From positions 62,001-126,000 of the forward strand of contig NZ_JOEM01000011.1 of assembly GCF_000718135.1 (NCBI RefSeq): 64,000 nucleotides of DNA. Direction: 5' to 3'. Position numbers and translations under genes: made by a program. The DNA comes from Streptomyces cyaneofuscatus. GTDB taxonomy: Bacteria; Actinomycetota; Actinomycetes; Streptomycetales; Streptomycetaceae. Shown one piece after another: positions 7,611-16,974 of the stretch. Numbering within the stretch: the stretch's first letter is position 1; each line of letters starts with the position of its first letter. Below the pieces are notes generated by a model, which did not search any database, had not been told where the DNA came from, and saw nothing but the letters and a program-made list of their open reading frames with translations.

Positions 7611-9107
7611 ATGGCGGCCCCCGACCCCCACCAGGCGGCCGACCCCCAAGCGGTCAAACGCCACCCCACGCTCTTCCGGGCGGTCCGCAAGCGCAAGAAC
7701 CCGAAGCTGCGCCGTACGGACATCACCGTCACGGACGACGCGGCGGTGAAGCGCGCGGTCAAGGCGGCCTCGCTGGGCAACGCCATGGAGTGGTTCGACT
7801 TCGGCATCTACTCCTACCTGGCCGTGACGATCGGGCACGTCTTCTTCCCGTCCGGGAACGAGACCACCCAGCTCCTCTCCTCCTTCGCGACGTTCGCGGT
7901 GGCCTTCCTCGTACGGCCGCTCGGCGGCATGTTCTTCGGCCCGATGGGTGACAAGGTCGGCCGCAAGAAGGTCCTCGCGCTGACGATGATCCTGATGGCG
8001 GTCGGCACGTTCGCCATCGGCCTGATCCCCTCGCACGAGACGATCGGCGTCTGGGCCGCAGTCCTGCTGATCTTCTTCCGGATGCTCCAGGGCTTCTCGA
8101 CGGGCGGTGAGTACGGCGGTGCGTCGACGTTCATCGCGGAGTACGCCCCCGACAAGCGCCGCGGCTTCTTCGGCAGCTTCCTGGAGTTCGGCACCCTGGC
8201 CGGCTACGTCGGCGCGGCGGGCCTCGTGACGGCCCTGTACGCCCTCCTGAACGACGCGCAGATGGAGGCCTGGGGGTGGAGGATCCCGTTCCTCGTCGCG
8301 GGCCCGCTGGGCCTGGTCGGCCTCTACCTGCGACTGCGCCTGGACGAGACCCCGGCCTTCCAGAAGCTGGAGGGCGGCACGGCGCACGCGAGCGAGGCGG
8401 CGGACGGCGTGGAATCCACGGCCAAGGGCGACCTGGCCAAGATCTTCCGGCAGTACTGGCCGACGCTGATCCTCTGCATCTGCCTGGTGGGCGCGTACAA
8501 CATCACCGACTACATGCTGCTGTCGTACATGCCGACGTACCTCTCCGACGAGCTCGGCTACAGCGAGACGCACGGGCTGCTGATCCTGCTGGCGGTGATG
8601 GTGTTCCTGATGGCGATCATCAGCCAGGTCGGCAAGCTGTCGGACCGCTTCGGCCGCAAGCCCCTGCTCATGACCGGCATGCTGGGCTTCCTCTTCCTCT
8701 CCCTCCCGGCGTTCCTCCTGATCCGCATCGACGGCATCCTCCCGATCACGCTCGGCATGCTGCTGCTGGGCCTCTCCCTGGTCTGCATGCTCGGCACGAT
8801 GTCGGCGGCCCTGCCGGCCCTGTTCCCGACGAACGTCCGCTACGGCTCCCTCTCCGTCGGCTACAACCTCTCCGCGTCGATCTTCGGCGGCACGACCCCC
8901 CTGGTGATCACGGCCCTGATCAGCTGGACGGGCTCCAACCTGATGCCCGCGTACTACGCGATGGCGGCGGCCCTGATCGGCGTGATCGCGGTCGCCTGCA
9001 TGAAGGAGACCGCCCAGCAGCCCCTGATCGGCTCCCCGCCGTCGGTGGAGACGGACGAGGAGGCGGCGGAACTGGTGCACGCCCAGGCGCCGGAACCGAA
9101 GTTCTGA
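7611..9107 (+). CDS. MFS transporter, metabolite:H+ symporter family (ProP-like)
   Basis: A 498-aa twelve-helix permease. A 50-residue polar N-terminal region precedes GNAMEWFDFGIYSYLA, the hallmark of the MHS family that includes ProP, KgtP and ShiA. GDKVGRKK in the helix 2-3 loop and GFSTGGEYGGASTFIAEY match the same family. Import of proline, betaine or a related osmolyte is the best guess, but MHS substrates vary. ATG 7611 has AGGAAAGGA upstream; the frame extends further up without an RBS. The RNA hairpin at 9127-9213 separates it from the HNH genes. Confidence 0.88.
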   Translation: MAAPDPHQAADPQAVKRHPTLFRAVRKRKNPKLRRTDITVTDDAAVKRAVKAASLGNAMEWFDFGIYSYLAVTIGHVFFPSGNETTQLLSSFATFAVAFLVRPLGGMFFGPMGDKVGRKKVLALTMILMAVGTFAIGLIPSHETIGVWAAVLLIFFRMLQGFSTGGEYGGASTFIAEYAPDKRRGFFGSFLEFGTLAGYVGAAGLVTALYALLNDAQMEAWGWRIPFLVAGPLGLVGLYLRLRLDETPAFQKLEGGTAHASEAADGVESTAKGDLAKIFRQYWPTLILCICLVGAYNITDYMLLSYMPTYLSDELGYSETHGLLILLAVMVFLMAIISQVGKLSDRFGRKPLLMTGMLGFLFLSLPAFLLIRIDGILPITLGMLLLGLSLVCMLGTMSAALPALFPTNVRYGSLSVGYNLSASIFGGTTPLVITALISWTGSNLMPAYYAMAAALIGVIAVACMKETAQQPLIGSPPSVETDEEAAELVHAQAPEPKF

Positions 9108-9126
9108 CGCCCTTCCCCTTGAGTGA

Positions 9127-9213
9127 CCCCCTCCGGATTCCGGACGTAACCATCCGATAAACGGTTCGTTACTCCGTACGAGGCCACGAACGTGCGGCCG
9201 GAATCGGAGGGGG
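9127..9213 (+). promoter_or_regulatory. Long-range inverted repeat pairing with the RBS of the first HNH gene
   Basis: CCCCCTCC plus GATTCCGG (9127-9143, one G unpaired) are exactly complementary to CCGGAATC plus GGAGGGGG (9198-9213). The right arm contains the HNH gene's ribosome binding site. The loop is 54 nt. It may end proP-like transcription, hide the RBS in readthrough mRNA, or both. Confidence 0.6.
9145..9172 (+). promoter_or_regulatory. Candidate BldN-like ECF promoter for the HNH genes
   Basis: CGTAAC (9145), a 16-nt spacer, then CGTTAC (9167). The sigma-BldN consensus I recall is CGTAAC-N16-CGTTGA, so the -35 and spacing match fully and the -10 partly. A transcript from here would lack the left arm of the inverted repeat. 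This is inference only. Confidence 0.3.
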
Positions 9214-9220
9214 CAGGGGC

Positions 9221-9880
9221 ATGGGGAACAGCCCGTACACGCGCGAGCGGCTGGCGGAGGCGGCCTCGTCGTCGCGGACGCTTTCGGAGGCGTTGACGAA
9301 GCTCGGGGTGGATCCGAAGAGTCCGACGCGGCGGTACGTCCATGAACGCATGAAGAAGATGGGCATAGCCACGAAGCACTTCGAGCGCGAGGGTGCTCGC
9401 TGGACGAAAGAGGTCCTTGAGCCCGTGGTCGCTGTGTCGACGAGCGTCTATGAGGTGCTGCGACGCCTGGGCCTGGAGGCCGTGGGGGGCCACCACAGCA
9501 ACATCAGCAGACGCATCAAGGCGTACGGCATCGACACCTCACACTTCGCGCAGCCGTCGCGTGCCGGGACGAAGAAGCGTCGCCTTTCGCCTGAGGACCT
9601 ACTGGTGGACGACCGCTCACCGCACCCTCGCCGCATCCCCAGCTCCCGCCTCAAGCCCGCCATGGCCGCGCTCGGGGTGGCGGAACGCTGTGCCCTCTGC
9701 GGAACGGAACCGCTCTGGCGTGGGCGGCCTCTGCCGTTGGAGGTGGACCACATCAACGGCAGGTGGAGCGACAACCGTCTGGAGAATTTGCGGCTCCTCT
9801 GCCCCAACTGTCACTCGGCGACCGACACCTACCGAGGCCGGGCCAAGCGCCGCCGTGGCGGGTATGGCGGCAGCCGGTGA
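9221..9880 (+). CDS. HNH endonuclease, first of a tandem pair
   Basis: A 219-aa protein with a C-terminal HNH nuclease fold at about 157-198. CALC and CPNC supply the zinc-binding cysteines, and VDHING plus the downstream N and H residues make the metal site. The first 110 residues hold two similar ~45-residue modules, each ending GIxTxHF, which look like HTH-type DNA-contact repeats. Such HNH proteins in actinomycetes are mostly uncharacterised; a homing-type or defence nuclease are both possible. The stop overlaps the next gene's GTG. No intron, intein or phage gene is adjacent. Confidence 0.85.
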   Translation: MGNSPYTRERLAEAASSSRTLSEALTKLGVDPKSPTRRYVHERMKKMGIATKHFEREGARWTKEVLEPVVAVSTSVYEVLRRLGLEAVGGHHSNISRRIKAYGIDTSHFAQPSRAGTKKRRLSPEDLLVDDRSPHPRRIPSSRLKPAMAALGVAERCALCGTEPLWRGRPLPLEVDHINGRWSDNRLENLRLLCPNCHSATDTYRGRAKRRRGGYGGSR

Positions 9881-10539
9881 ACGAGAGGCAGCAGTACACC
9901 CGCGAACGGCTGGTCGAGGCCGCAGAGCGTTGCTCGGACATCGACGAGGTCATCACGTTCCTGGGTACTCGTCCCTACGCCCAACTCCACCGCCACCTAC
10001 TGAGGCGGTTCGCCCACTTCGGCATCGATGTCTCCCACTTCAGGCACTGCGGTTCGCACACCGCTGCTTCACGCCCCTCACGGGCCACACTCCGTGAGGC
10101 TGTGGCAGCCGCACGCTCCATCGCGGAGCTGCTCCGCAAACTCGGGCGCCCCACGAACGGGCACCAACGAAAGCTGTTGCGGCAGTGGATCGCGGAGGAG
10201 GACCTCTCGACCTCGCACTTCCTCGGCCAGGCGCACCAGCGTGGCAGGCCGGGGACGGCCCCCGCCAAGCGCCCCGAAGAAGTGCTGGTGAGACACGGCG
10301 GCAGACATCGCACGAAGACTGTGCAGCTACGCCGGGCCTTGCGCGAGATCGGCGTGGCCGAGCAGTGCGACGAGTGCGGAACCAAGCCGGTCTGGCGCGG
10401 ATCGCCCATCACTCTGGAGATCGACCACATCAACGGCGACTGGAGCGACGACCGCGCCGAGAACCTTCGGTTGCTGTGCCCGAACTGCCACGCGGTGACC
10501 CGCACCTGGTGCAGAGGTGGAAGCGTCGCGAAGCCCTGA
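9877..10539 (+). CDS. HNH endonuclease, second of a tandem pair
   Basis: A 220-aa paralogue of the preceding protein with the same plan. Two N-terminal modules end GIDVSHF and LSTSHF, and an HNH domain at about 164-205 has CDEC, EIDHING and CPNCH. GTG 9877 overlaps the upstream TGA (GTGA), so translation is coupled. The upstream in-frame region is an Arg/Pro-rich shadow. The two copies have diverged a good deal outside the nuclease core, so the duplication is old. The tRNA-like gene starts 58 bp after the stop. Confidence 0.85.
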   Translation: MNERQQYTRERLVEAAERCSDIDEVITFLGTRPYAQLHRHLLRRFAHFGIDVSHFRHCGSHTAASRPSRATLREAVAAARSIAELLRKLGRPTNGHQRKLLRQWIAEEDLSTSHFLGQAHQRGRPGTAPAKRPEEVLVRHGGRHRTKTVQLRRALREIGVAEQCDECGTKPVWRGSPITLEIDHINGDWSDDRAENLRLLCPNCHAVTRTWCRGGSVAKP

Positions 10540-10597
10540 CGATCTCGCTTATATTCACCGCCTCCCTTCGCGGAAGCAGTAGACTTACCGTCGTTCT

Positions 10598-10672
10598 GCG
10601 CCCGCACGCCAACTGGTTTGAGCGGCGATCTTTAGGTGGTCGTGTCTGTCGGTTCGAATCCGACCGGGCGCA
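10598..10672 (+). tRNA. tRNA-like gene with aberrant features, apparent anticodon UAG
   Basis: The 75-nt cloverleaf has a perfect 7-bp acceptor stem (GCGCCCG/CGGGCGC), discriminator A, and a canonical T arm (GTCGG-TTCGAAT-CCGAC). Its anticodon stem is CGATC/GGTCG with loop TTTAGGT, giving UAG (Leu codon CUA). Against a normal tRNA-Leu, there is no long variable arm, position 8 is C instead of U, and the D stem is only three pairs. CCA is not encoded. It could be a functional odd tRNA, a decaying copy or an integration-site remnant. A -10-like TAGACT lies 14 nt upstream. Confidence 0.55.
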
Positions 10673-10679
10673 CGCCCAC

Positions 10680-10715
10680 GAGAAGGGGCCGTCCCGAGCG
10701 GGACGGCCCCTTCTC
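10680..10715. terminator. Strong hairpin between the tRNA-like gene and rdgB
   Basis: Sixteen perfectly paired bases (GAGAAGGGGCCGTCCC and complement) around GAGC. On the plus strand it follows the tRNA-like gene and on the minus strand it follows rdgB by 7 bp, so it serves both. Confidence 0.8.
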
Positions 10716-10721
10716 CACGCT

Positions 10722-11324
10722 TCACCCCACCAGCTCCCGCACCACCGGCACCAGCGCCCGGAACGCCTTCCCCCGGTGGCTGATCGCGTTCTTCTCCGCC
10801 GGGGTCAGCTCCGCGCACGTGCGGGTCTCACCCTCCGGCTGGAGGATCGGGTCGTAGCCGAAGCCTCCTGTGCCGGACGGGGCGTGGCGCAGGGTGCCGT
10901 TCAGGCGGCCCCCGACGACGCGTTCGGTGCCGTCGGGGAGGGCGAGCGCGGCGGCGCAGGCGAAGTACGCGCCGCGGTGGGCGTCGGCGATGTCGCCGAG
11001 TTGGGCCAGGAGCAGGTCGAGGTTGGCCTGGTCGTCGCCGTGGGTGCCGGACCAGCGGGCCGAGAAGATGCCGGGGGCGCCGCCGAGGACGTCGACGCAG
11101 AGGCCGGAGTCGTCGGCGATCGCCGGGTGGCCGGTGGCCTGGGCGAGGGCGTGGGCCTTGAGGAGCGCGTTCTCGGCGAAGGTGACGCCGGTCTCCTTGA
11201 CGTCGGGGATGTCCGGGTACGCGTCCGCGCCGACGAGGTCGTGGTCGAGTCCCGCGTCGGCGAGGATGGCGTGCAGTTCGGTGATTTTCCCGGCGTTGCG
11301 GGTGGCGAGGATCAGGCGCGTCAT
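10722..11324 (-). CDS. rdgB: XTP/dITP pyrophosphatase (non-canonical purine NTPase)
   Basis: A 200-aa Ham1/RdgB family enzyme that hydrolyses dITP, ITP and XTP to the monophosphates, cleaning the nucleotide pool. The N-terminal ILATRNAGKITEL is the phosphate-binding SxNxxK-type motif. ADDSGLCVD holds the catalytic aspartates, and GTGGFGYDPI with a late SHRGKAFRAL completes the signature. It lies downstream of rph and a lipoprotein gene on the same strand, an order also seen (rph-rdgB) in mycobacteria. Confidence 0.95.
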   Translation of the reverse strand: MTRLILATRNAGKITELHAILADAGLDHDLVGADAYPDIPDVKETGVTFAENALLKAHALAQATGHPAIADDSGLCVDVLGGAPGIFSARWSGTHGDDQANLDLLLAQLGDIADAHRGAYFACAAALALPDGTERVVGGRLNGTLRHAPSGTGGFGYDPILQPEGETRTCAELTPAEKNAISHRGKAFRALVPVVRELVG

Positions 11325-11357
11325 GCGCCCATTGTCTCCTCCCGCGGCGGGCGGCTC

Positions 11358-11747
11358 CTACGGCGAGCAGACCTTGCCGATCTCCTTCGCCGCCTCCGTC
11401 ACCGGGGTGATGTCCGGGGTGGCGTCGCCGCTCTCGATGGACCCGCGCACCTCGGTGACGCCCGCCTGGAGGTCGTCCACCGCCTTGGAGAGGTCCGCGT
11501 TGTCCGTGGTGTCGTCCAGCTTCTTGAGCTCGCGGTCGATCTCGTCCAGGGACTCGGAGGCCTGGGTGATGTCCTCGGAGGCGTTGGAGACGGCCTGCTG
11601 GAGGTTGTTGACGCTGGTGGCGATGGCGTCGGCGGTGCGGACGCAGTCGAGGGCCTTGTCGAGGCCGGCGCAGCCGACGGCCGTGGTCAGCGTCAGCAAG
11701 GTGGCGGCGGTGGCGAGTGCGAGGCGTTGGTGGCGGCGCGAAGCCAT
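11358..11747 (-). CDS. Small lipoprotein, coiled-coil, unknown function
   Basis: A 129-aa product. A basic start (MASRRHQR), a hydrophobic stretch and the lipobox TAVGC at about 22-26 predict lipid anchoring on the outer face of the membrane. The mature part is acidic and helical with repeated Leu/Asp/Asn heptad-like spacing, probably a coiled coil, and ends with a Cys (KVCSP). ATG 11747 has GGGA 8 nt upstream. It sits between rph and rdgB and is probably co-transcribed. No enzymatic motif is visible. Confidence 0.75.
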   Translation of the reverse strand: MASRRHQRLALATAATLLTLTTAVGCAGLDKALDCVRTADAIATSVNNLQQAVSNASEDITQASESLDEIDRELKKLDDTTDNADLSKAVDDLQAGVTEVRGSIESGDATPDITPVTEAAKEIGKVCSP

Positions 11748-11870
11748 GGTGCGGTCCCTCCCCGGGGATCGGTACGCGGACGGGCGCACGGTTCGACCCG
11801 TGCGCCCGTGCTCGTAACGACGCTGTGGCGTGCGTATTTGGTTGCTTCTTTACCCGGGGAAGGTGAGTCG

Positions 11871-12608
11871 CTACGCGTTCTGCGTGGTTGCGAGTGCGTC
11901 ACGCTGGAGTGCGGCCAGGTCCACGCAGCCCGCGGTGGCCAGGTCGAGCAGCGCGCCGAGCTCCTTGCGGTCGAAGGGGGCGCCCTCGGCGGTGCCCTGG
12001 ACCTCGACGAAGCGGCCGTCGCCCGTGCAGACGACGTTCATGTCGGTCTCGGCGCGGACGTCCTCCTCGTAGCAGAGGTCGAGGAGCGGGGTGCCGTCGA
12101 CGATGCCGACGCTGATGGCGGCGACGGTGTCGGTGAGCGGCTTGCGGCCGGCCTTGACGATCTTCTTGCCCTGGGCCCAGGCGACCGCGTCGGCGAGGGC
12201 GACGTACGCGCCGGTGATGGCGGCCGTACGGGTGCCGCCGTCGGCCTGGAGGACGTCGCAGTCCAGGACGATGGTGTTCTCGCCGAGCGCCTTGTAGTCG
12301 ATGACGGCGCGGAGGGAGCGGCCGATCAGGCGGCTGATCTCGTGGGTGCGGCCGCCGATCTTGCCGCGTACGGCTTCGCGGTCGCCGCGGGTGTTGGTGG
12401 AGCGGGGCAGCATGGAGTACTCGGCGGTGACCCAGCCCTCTCCGCTGCCCTTGCGCCAGCGCGGGACGCCTTCGGTGACGGAGGCGGTGCAGAAGACTTT
12501 GGTGTCGCCGAAGGAGATGAGGACTGAGCCCTCGGCGTGCTTGCTCCAGCCGCGTTCGATGGTGACGGGGCGGAGCTGTTCGGGGGTGCGGCCGTCGATG
12601 CGAGACAT
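11871..12608 (-). CDS. rph: Ribonuclease PH
   Basis: A 245-aa phosphorolytic 3'-5' exoribonuclease that trims tRNA 3' ends. It opens with the family motif [30 protein letters not shown] and [16 protein letters not shown] form the substrate and phosphate site, and [16 protein letters not shown] precedes the catalytic DxxxxD region. Length and start are typical. The terminator at 12728-12764 separates it from nagF upstream, so it probably begins its own operon with the lipoprotein gene and rdgB. Confidence 0.96.
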   Translation of the reverse strand: MSRIDGRTPEQLRPVTIERGWSKHAEGSVLISFGDTKVFCTASVTEGVPRWRKGSGEGWVTAEYSMLPRSTNTRGDREAVRGKIGGRTHEISRLIGRSLRAVIDYKALGENTIVLDCDVLQADGGTRTAAITGAYVALADAVAWAQGKKIVKAGRKPLTDTVAAISVGIVDGTPLLDLCYEEDVRAETDMNVVCTGDGRFVEVQGTAEGAPFDRKELGALLDLATAGCVDLAALQRDALATTQNA

Positions 12609-12727
12609 GGGGCCGACTTTATCGGGTGGCGGGGGTGGGTCCGTTCGGGTGCGGAGGGGCCGTGGGCGGGGCCGGGAGCGTGCGTACGCTGCGGGCGCCG
12701 GCGTCCTCGCACCGTGCTCTCGTACGA

Positions 12728-12764
12728 CGCAGGCCCCGGCACCGGTTGAGGTGTGGGGCCTGCG
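12728..12764 (-). terminator. Terminator after nagF
   Basis: Ten-base arms (CGCAGGCCCC and GGGGCCTGCG) separated by 17 nt, 27 bp past the nagF stop and upstream of rph. Confidence 0.55.
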
Positions 12765-12790
12765 GTGCGCGGCGGCGGGATGTCAGCCGG

Positions 12791-13024
12791 TCACATCATG
12801 TCTTCGATGTCGGCGGCGATGGGGTCGGCGTCGGTGCCGATGACGACCTGGATCGCGGTGCCCATCTTGACGACGCCGTGGGCGCCGGCGGCCTTCAGGG
12901 CGGCCTCGTCGACCAGGTCGGCGTTGTGGACCTCGGTGCGGAGGCGGGTGATGCAGCCTTCGATCTCGTCGATGTTCTCGATGCCGCCGAGCCCGGCGAC
13001 GATCTTCTCAGCCTTGGTGGCCAT
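12791..13024 (-). CDS. nagF: PTS N-acetylglucosamine EIIB component
   Basis: A 77-aa stand-alone EIIB domain. Cys24 in IEGCITRLRTEV is the phospho-acceptor that passes phosphate to the sugar held by the EIIC permease. ATG 13024 gives the usual EIIB length; the frame extends upstream without domain support. It is transcribed away from nagE1, and the dre site lies between them. In Streptomyces coelicolor a separate EIIB, NagF, serves the GlcNAc permease NagE2, and this gene has the same neighbours. Confidence 0.9.
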   Translation of the reverse strand: MATKAEKIVAGLGGIENIDEIEGCITRLRTEVHNADLVDEAALKAAGAHGVVKMGTAIQVVIGTDADPIAADIEDMM

Positions 13025-13188
13025 GTCCTTCTCCCTGGTTTTCGCGTGCAGACGGGACGCCCACTGCGGGTCCGTTTCGTCACGGTAACGCACGGTTGGC
13101 CCAACTTCGCGGGCGGGTAACCGGACTATCACCAAAGATAACGATCACCGGTGCCCTGACTTTCGGGGCGGGCCCGGACCGTGACGCA

Positions 13189-13204
13189 ACTGGTCTACAC
13201 CAGT
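13189..13204. promoter_or_regulatory. dre site (DasR operator) between nagF and nagE1
   Basis: ACTGGTCTACACCAGT matches the DasR-responsive element (A[GC]TGGTCTAGACCA[GC]T) at 15 of 16 positions. DasR is a GntR-family repressor released by glucosamine-6-phosphate. The site is 43 bp before nagE1 and 164 bp before nagF. Confidence 0.88.
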
Positions 13205-13247
13205 TTCCAACGACCGCCAAACGAGGCTTGTTCCGGGAAGGACGCCG

Positions 13248-14507
13248 ATGAGTTCGAGCGCCGCTGCGGCACCGCAGCCAAAATGGTGGAACGGGCCGGT
13301 CCAGGGCTTGCAGAAGGTCGGCCGCTCCCTCCAGCTCCCGGTGGCCGTCCTCCCGGCGGCGGGTCTGCTCGTCAGCCTCGGGAACCTCTTCGACTCCTAT
13401 CTGCACGGCGCCTTCTGGGACAAGACCTCCAAGGTCCTGCTCAACGGCGGCACCGCGATCCTCGACGGCCAGGTCGGCCTGCCGCTCCTCTTCTGCATCG
13501 GCGTGGCCATCGGCTTCGCGAAGAAGGCGGACGGCTCCACCGCACTCGCGGCCGTGGTCGGCTTCCTCGTCTACCAGGGCGTCCTCACCGCCTTCCCCAT
13601 GGACGGCACGGTCACGGACGAGCTGCCCGACGGCGAACCACAGAACCCCGGCGTCCTCGGCGGCATCCTCATCGGCCTGCTGACCGCCGTCATCTGGCAG
13701 CGCTACCACCGCACCAAGCTGGTGGACTGGCTCGGCTTCTTCAACGGCCGACGCCTGGTGCCGATCCTGATGGCGTTCCTCTGCGTGATCCTGGGCGTGG
13801 TGTTCGGGCTGCTGTGGCAGCCGGTGGGTGACGGGCTGACCTGGTTCTCCAAGCAGCTGATCGACCTCGGCTCGTGGGGCGCGGCGATCTTCGGCTTCGC
13901 GAACCGGCTGCTGATCCCGATCGGCATGCACCAGTTCCTGAACACGTTCTTCTGGTTCCAGGCGGGTGAGTTCACCGGGGCGGACGGCGCTACCGTCCAG
14001 GGCGACATCTCCCGGTTCTTCGCCGAGGACCCGTCGGCCGGCCAGTTCACCTCGGGCTTCTTCCCGATCATGATGTTCGGCCTGCCCGCCGCGGCCCTGG
14101 CCATCACCCACACCGCGCGGCCCGAGCGCCGCAAGGAGGTGGGCGGTCTGATGGTGTCGGTGGCGCTGACCTCGTTCGTCACCGGGGTGACCGAGCCGAT
14201 CGAGTTCTCGTTCATGTTCGTCGCGCCGCTGCTGTACGGCGTGCACGCGGTGCTCACCGGGGCCTCGATGGGCATCACCTGGCTGCTGGGGGTGCATGCC
14301 GGGTTCAGCTTCTCGGCCGGGTTGATCGACTACGTCGTCAACTGGCATCTGGATACGAAACCGTGGCTGATCATCCCGATCGGTGCGTGCTTCGCCGTGA
14401 TCTACTACATCGTCTTCCGCTTCGCGATCACCAAGTTCGACCTCAAGACACCGGGGCGTGAACCGGAGGAGATCGAGAAGGAGATCGAGAAGGACCTGAC
14501 GAAGTAG
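13248..14507 (+). CDS. nagE1: PTS GlcNAc-type EIIC permease (NagE1)
   Basis: A 419-aa membrane permease of the glucose/GlcNAc EIIC family. Motifs include LQLPVAVLPAAGLL in the first helix, GFAKKADGSTALAAVVG, a NRLLIPIGMHQFLNTFFWF segment, and TEPIEFSFMFVAPLLYG, the conserved sugar-binding loop. No EIIB domain is fused. ATG 13248 has GGAAGGA upstream. It sits beside nagE2 as a paralogue; in S. coelicolor NagE2 is the main GlcNAc carrier and NagE1 is thought to be minor, so its in vivo role is uncertain. Confidence 0.9.
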   Translation: MSSSAAAAPQPKWWNGPVQGLQKVGRSLQLPVAVLPAAGLLVSLGNLFDSYLHGAFWDKTSKVLLNGGTAILDGQVGLPLLFCIGVAIGFAKKADGSTALAAVVGFLVYQGVLTAFPMDGTVTDELPDGEPQNPGVLGGILIGLLTAVIWQRYHRTKLVDWLGFFNGRRLVPILMAFLCVILGVVFGLLWQPVGDGLTWFSKQLIDLGSWGAAIFGFANRLLIPIGMHQFLNTFFWFQAGEFTGADGATVQGDISRFFAEDPSAGQFTSGFFPIMMFGLPAAALAITHTARPERRKEVGGLMVSVALTSFVTGVTEPIEFSFMFVAPLLYGVHAVLTGASMGITWLLGVHAGFSFSAGLIDYVVNWHLDTKPWLIIPIGACFAVIYYIVFRFAITKFDLKTPGREPEEIEKEIEKDLTK

Positions 14508-14537
14508 CAGGTCGGCGGGGCTTCGCCCCGCTCGCGC

Positions 14538-14569
14538 AAGGCCCTCGGACCGCCCGGTCCGGGGGCCTT
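14538..14569 (+). terminator. Terminator after nagE1
   Basis: Fourteen-base arms (AAGGCCCTCGGACC with its complement, one G-T wobble) around GCCC, 30 bp past the stop. A smaller GCGGGG/CCCCGC hairpin precedes it. Confidence 0.65.
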
Positions 14570-14653
14570 CGCCATGTCACCCAACGTGCCGGGTCTGCTA
14601 CCGCGAATCAGCAGGGAATTGCAGGTTCCTTATCTAACCCTCACCGTGCTAAA

Positions 14654-14669
14654 ACTGGTCTACACCACT
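14654..14669. promoter_or_regulatory. dre site 1 upstream of nagE2
   Basis: ACTGGTCTACACCACT matches the DasR consensus at 15 of 16 positions, the mismatch being at its centre. It lies 98 bp before the nagE2 start and only one base from a second dre. Confidence 0.85.
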
Positions 14670-14670
14670 G

Positions 14671-14686
14671 AGTGGTCCAGACCACG
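14671..14686. promoter_or_regulatory. dre site 2 upstream of nagE2
   Basis: AGTGGTCCAGACCACG is a second DasR-type palindrome, 17 bp from centre to centre with site 1. Tandem sites suggest cooperative, tighter repression of nagE2 than of nagE1. Confidence 0.78.
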
Positions 14687-14767
14687 GCGCTCTGCCGCAG
14701 GGTCTGTCGAGTCGCCGCCTCCCCGCATCAACGACCTGGGCGGCACCGTGTCCCATGGAGGAAGTTG

Positions 14768-16033
<1,266 letters not shown>

Positions 16034-16063
16034 CCCTCAGCCCGCACCCGTACTCCGTACGCA

Positions 16064-16102
16064 CGAAGCCCCCGCCTTCCCTCTCGGAAGGCGGGGGCTT
16101 CG
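16064..16102. terminator. Bidirectional terminator, nagE2 and MBL gene
   Basis: Perfect 17-bp arms (CGAAGCCCCCGCCTTCC and complement) with loop CTCTC, between two converging genes (30 bp after nagE2, 6 bp after the MBL-fold gene). Confidence 0.82.
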
Positions 16103-16108
16103 TCGTCC

Positions 16109-16861
16109 TCAGAACTCGTACACCGCTCCCGGCGCCGCCAGTTCCACCGGGCCCGGGTAGACCGCCCGCGCGTCGGCGAGGTTGCGGTTCTCGTCCGTCC
16201 ACGGCGGGATGTGGGTGAGGACGAGTCGGCGGGCGCCCGCGCGGGCGGCGGCCTCGCCGGCCTCACGGCCGTTGAGGTGCAGGTCGGGGATGTCTTCCTT
16301 GCCGTCGACGAACGACGCCTCGCACAGGAACAGGTCCGCGTCCCGGGCCAGCTCCTCCAGGGCGTCGCAGGTCCCGGTGTCGCCGGAGTAGGCGAGGGTG
16401 GAGCCACCGTGCTCGACCCGGATGCCGAAGGTGTCGACGGGGTGGCGGAGCTTCTCCGTCACGACGGTGAAGGGACCGATCTCGAAGGAGTCCGCCTTGA
16501 GCGTGTGGAAGTCGAAGACCTCGCTCATCGCCCGGTCGGAGGGGGTGTCGCCGTGGGCGGCGGTCAGGCGCTGCTCGGTGCCCTCGGGGCCGTAGACCGG
16601 AAGAGGGACCGGGCGGGCGCCGTCGTGGCGGTAGTAGCGCACGACGAAGTACGCGCACATGTCGGCGCAGTGATCGGCGTGGAGGTGGCTGAGGAAGATC
16701 GCGTCGAGGTCGTAGAGACCGACGTGGCGCTGCAGCTCGCCGAGGGCGCCGTTGCCCATGTCGAGGAGCAGCCGGAAGCCGTCGGCCTCTACGAGGTAGC
16801 TCGAGCATGCCGAACCCGGGGACGGGAACGAGCCGGAGCAGCCGACGACGGTGAGCTTCAT
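16109..16861 (-). CDS. MBL-fold metallo-hydrolase, cyclic nucleotide phosphodiesterase-like
   Basis: A 250-aa metallo-beta-lactamase fold protein. HLHADHCADM is the dinuclear zinc motif, and further ligands are LRHPVD, SGDTG and LVLTHIPPW. It opens MKLTVVGCSGSFPSPGS, as in the Rv1339 group of mycobacteria, described as an atypical class II cAMP phosphodiesterase. Its position beside the cysM-cysO and rph-rdgB block is the same as Rv1339's. ATG 16861 was chosen for the start of the fold and a GGAGG upstream. RNase Z-like activity is an alternative. Confidence 0.88.
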   Translation of the reverse strand: MKLTVVGCSGSFPSPGSACSSYLVEADGFRLLLDMGNGALGELQRHVGLYDLDAIFLSHLHADHCADMCAYFVVRYYRHDGARPVPLPVYGPEGTEQRLTAAHGDTPSDRAMSEVFDFHTLKADSFEIGPFTVVTEKLRHPVDTFGIRVEHGGSTLAYSGDTGTCDALEELARDADLFLCEASFVDGKEDIPDLHLNGREAGEAAARAGARRLVLTHIPPWTDENRNLADARAVYPGPVELAAPGAVYEF

Positions 16862-16974
16862 GGAGCGTGAACCTCCGAGACGTGGGACGGGGAGGGTTCG
16901 TGCGGGTGGGGTGGTGCGGGTGAGGCCGTACCGGTGAGGTCCTGCGGGTGCGGTCGTGCAATTCCTGCCGGAAC

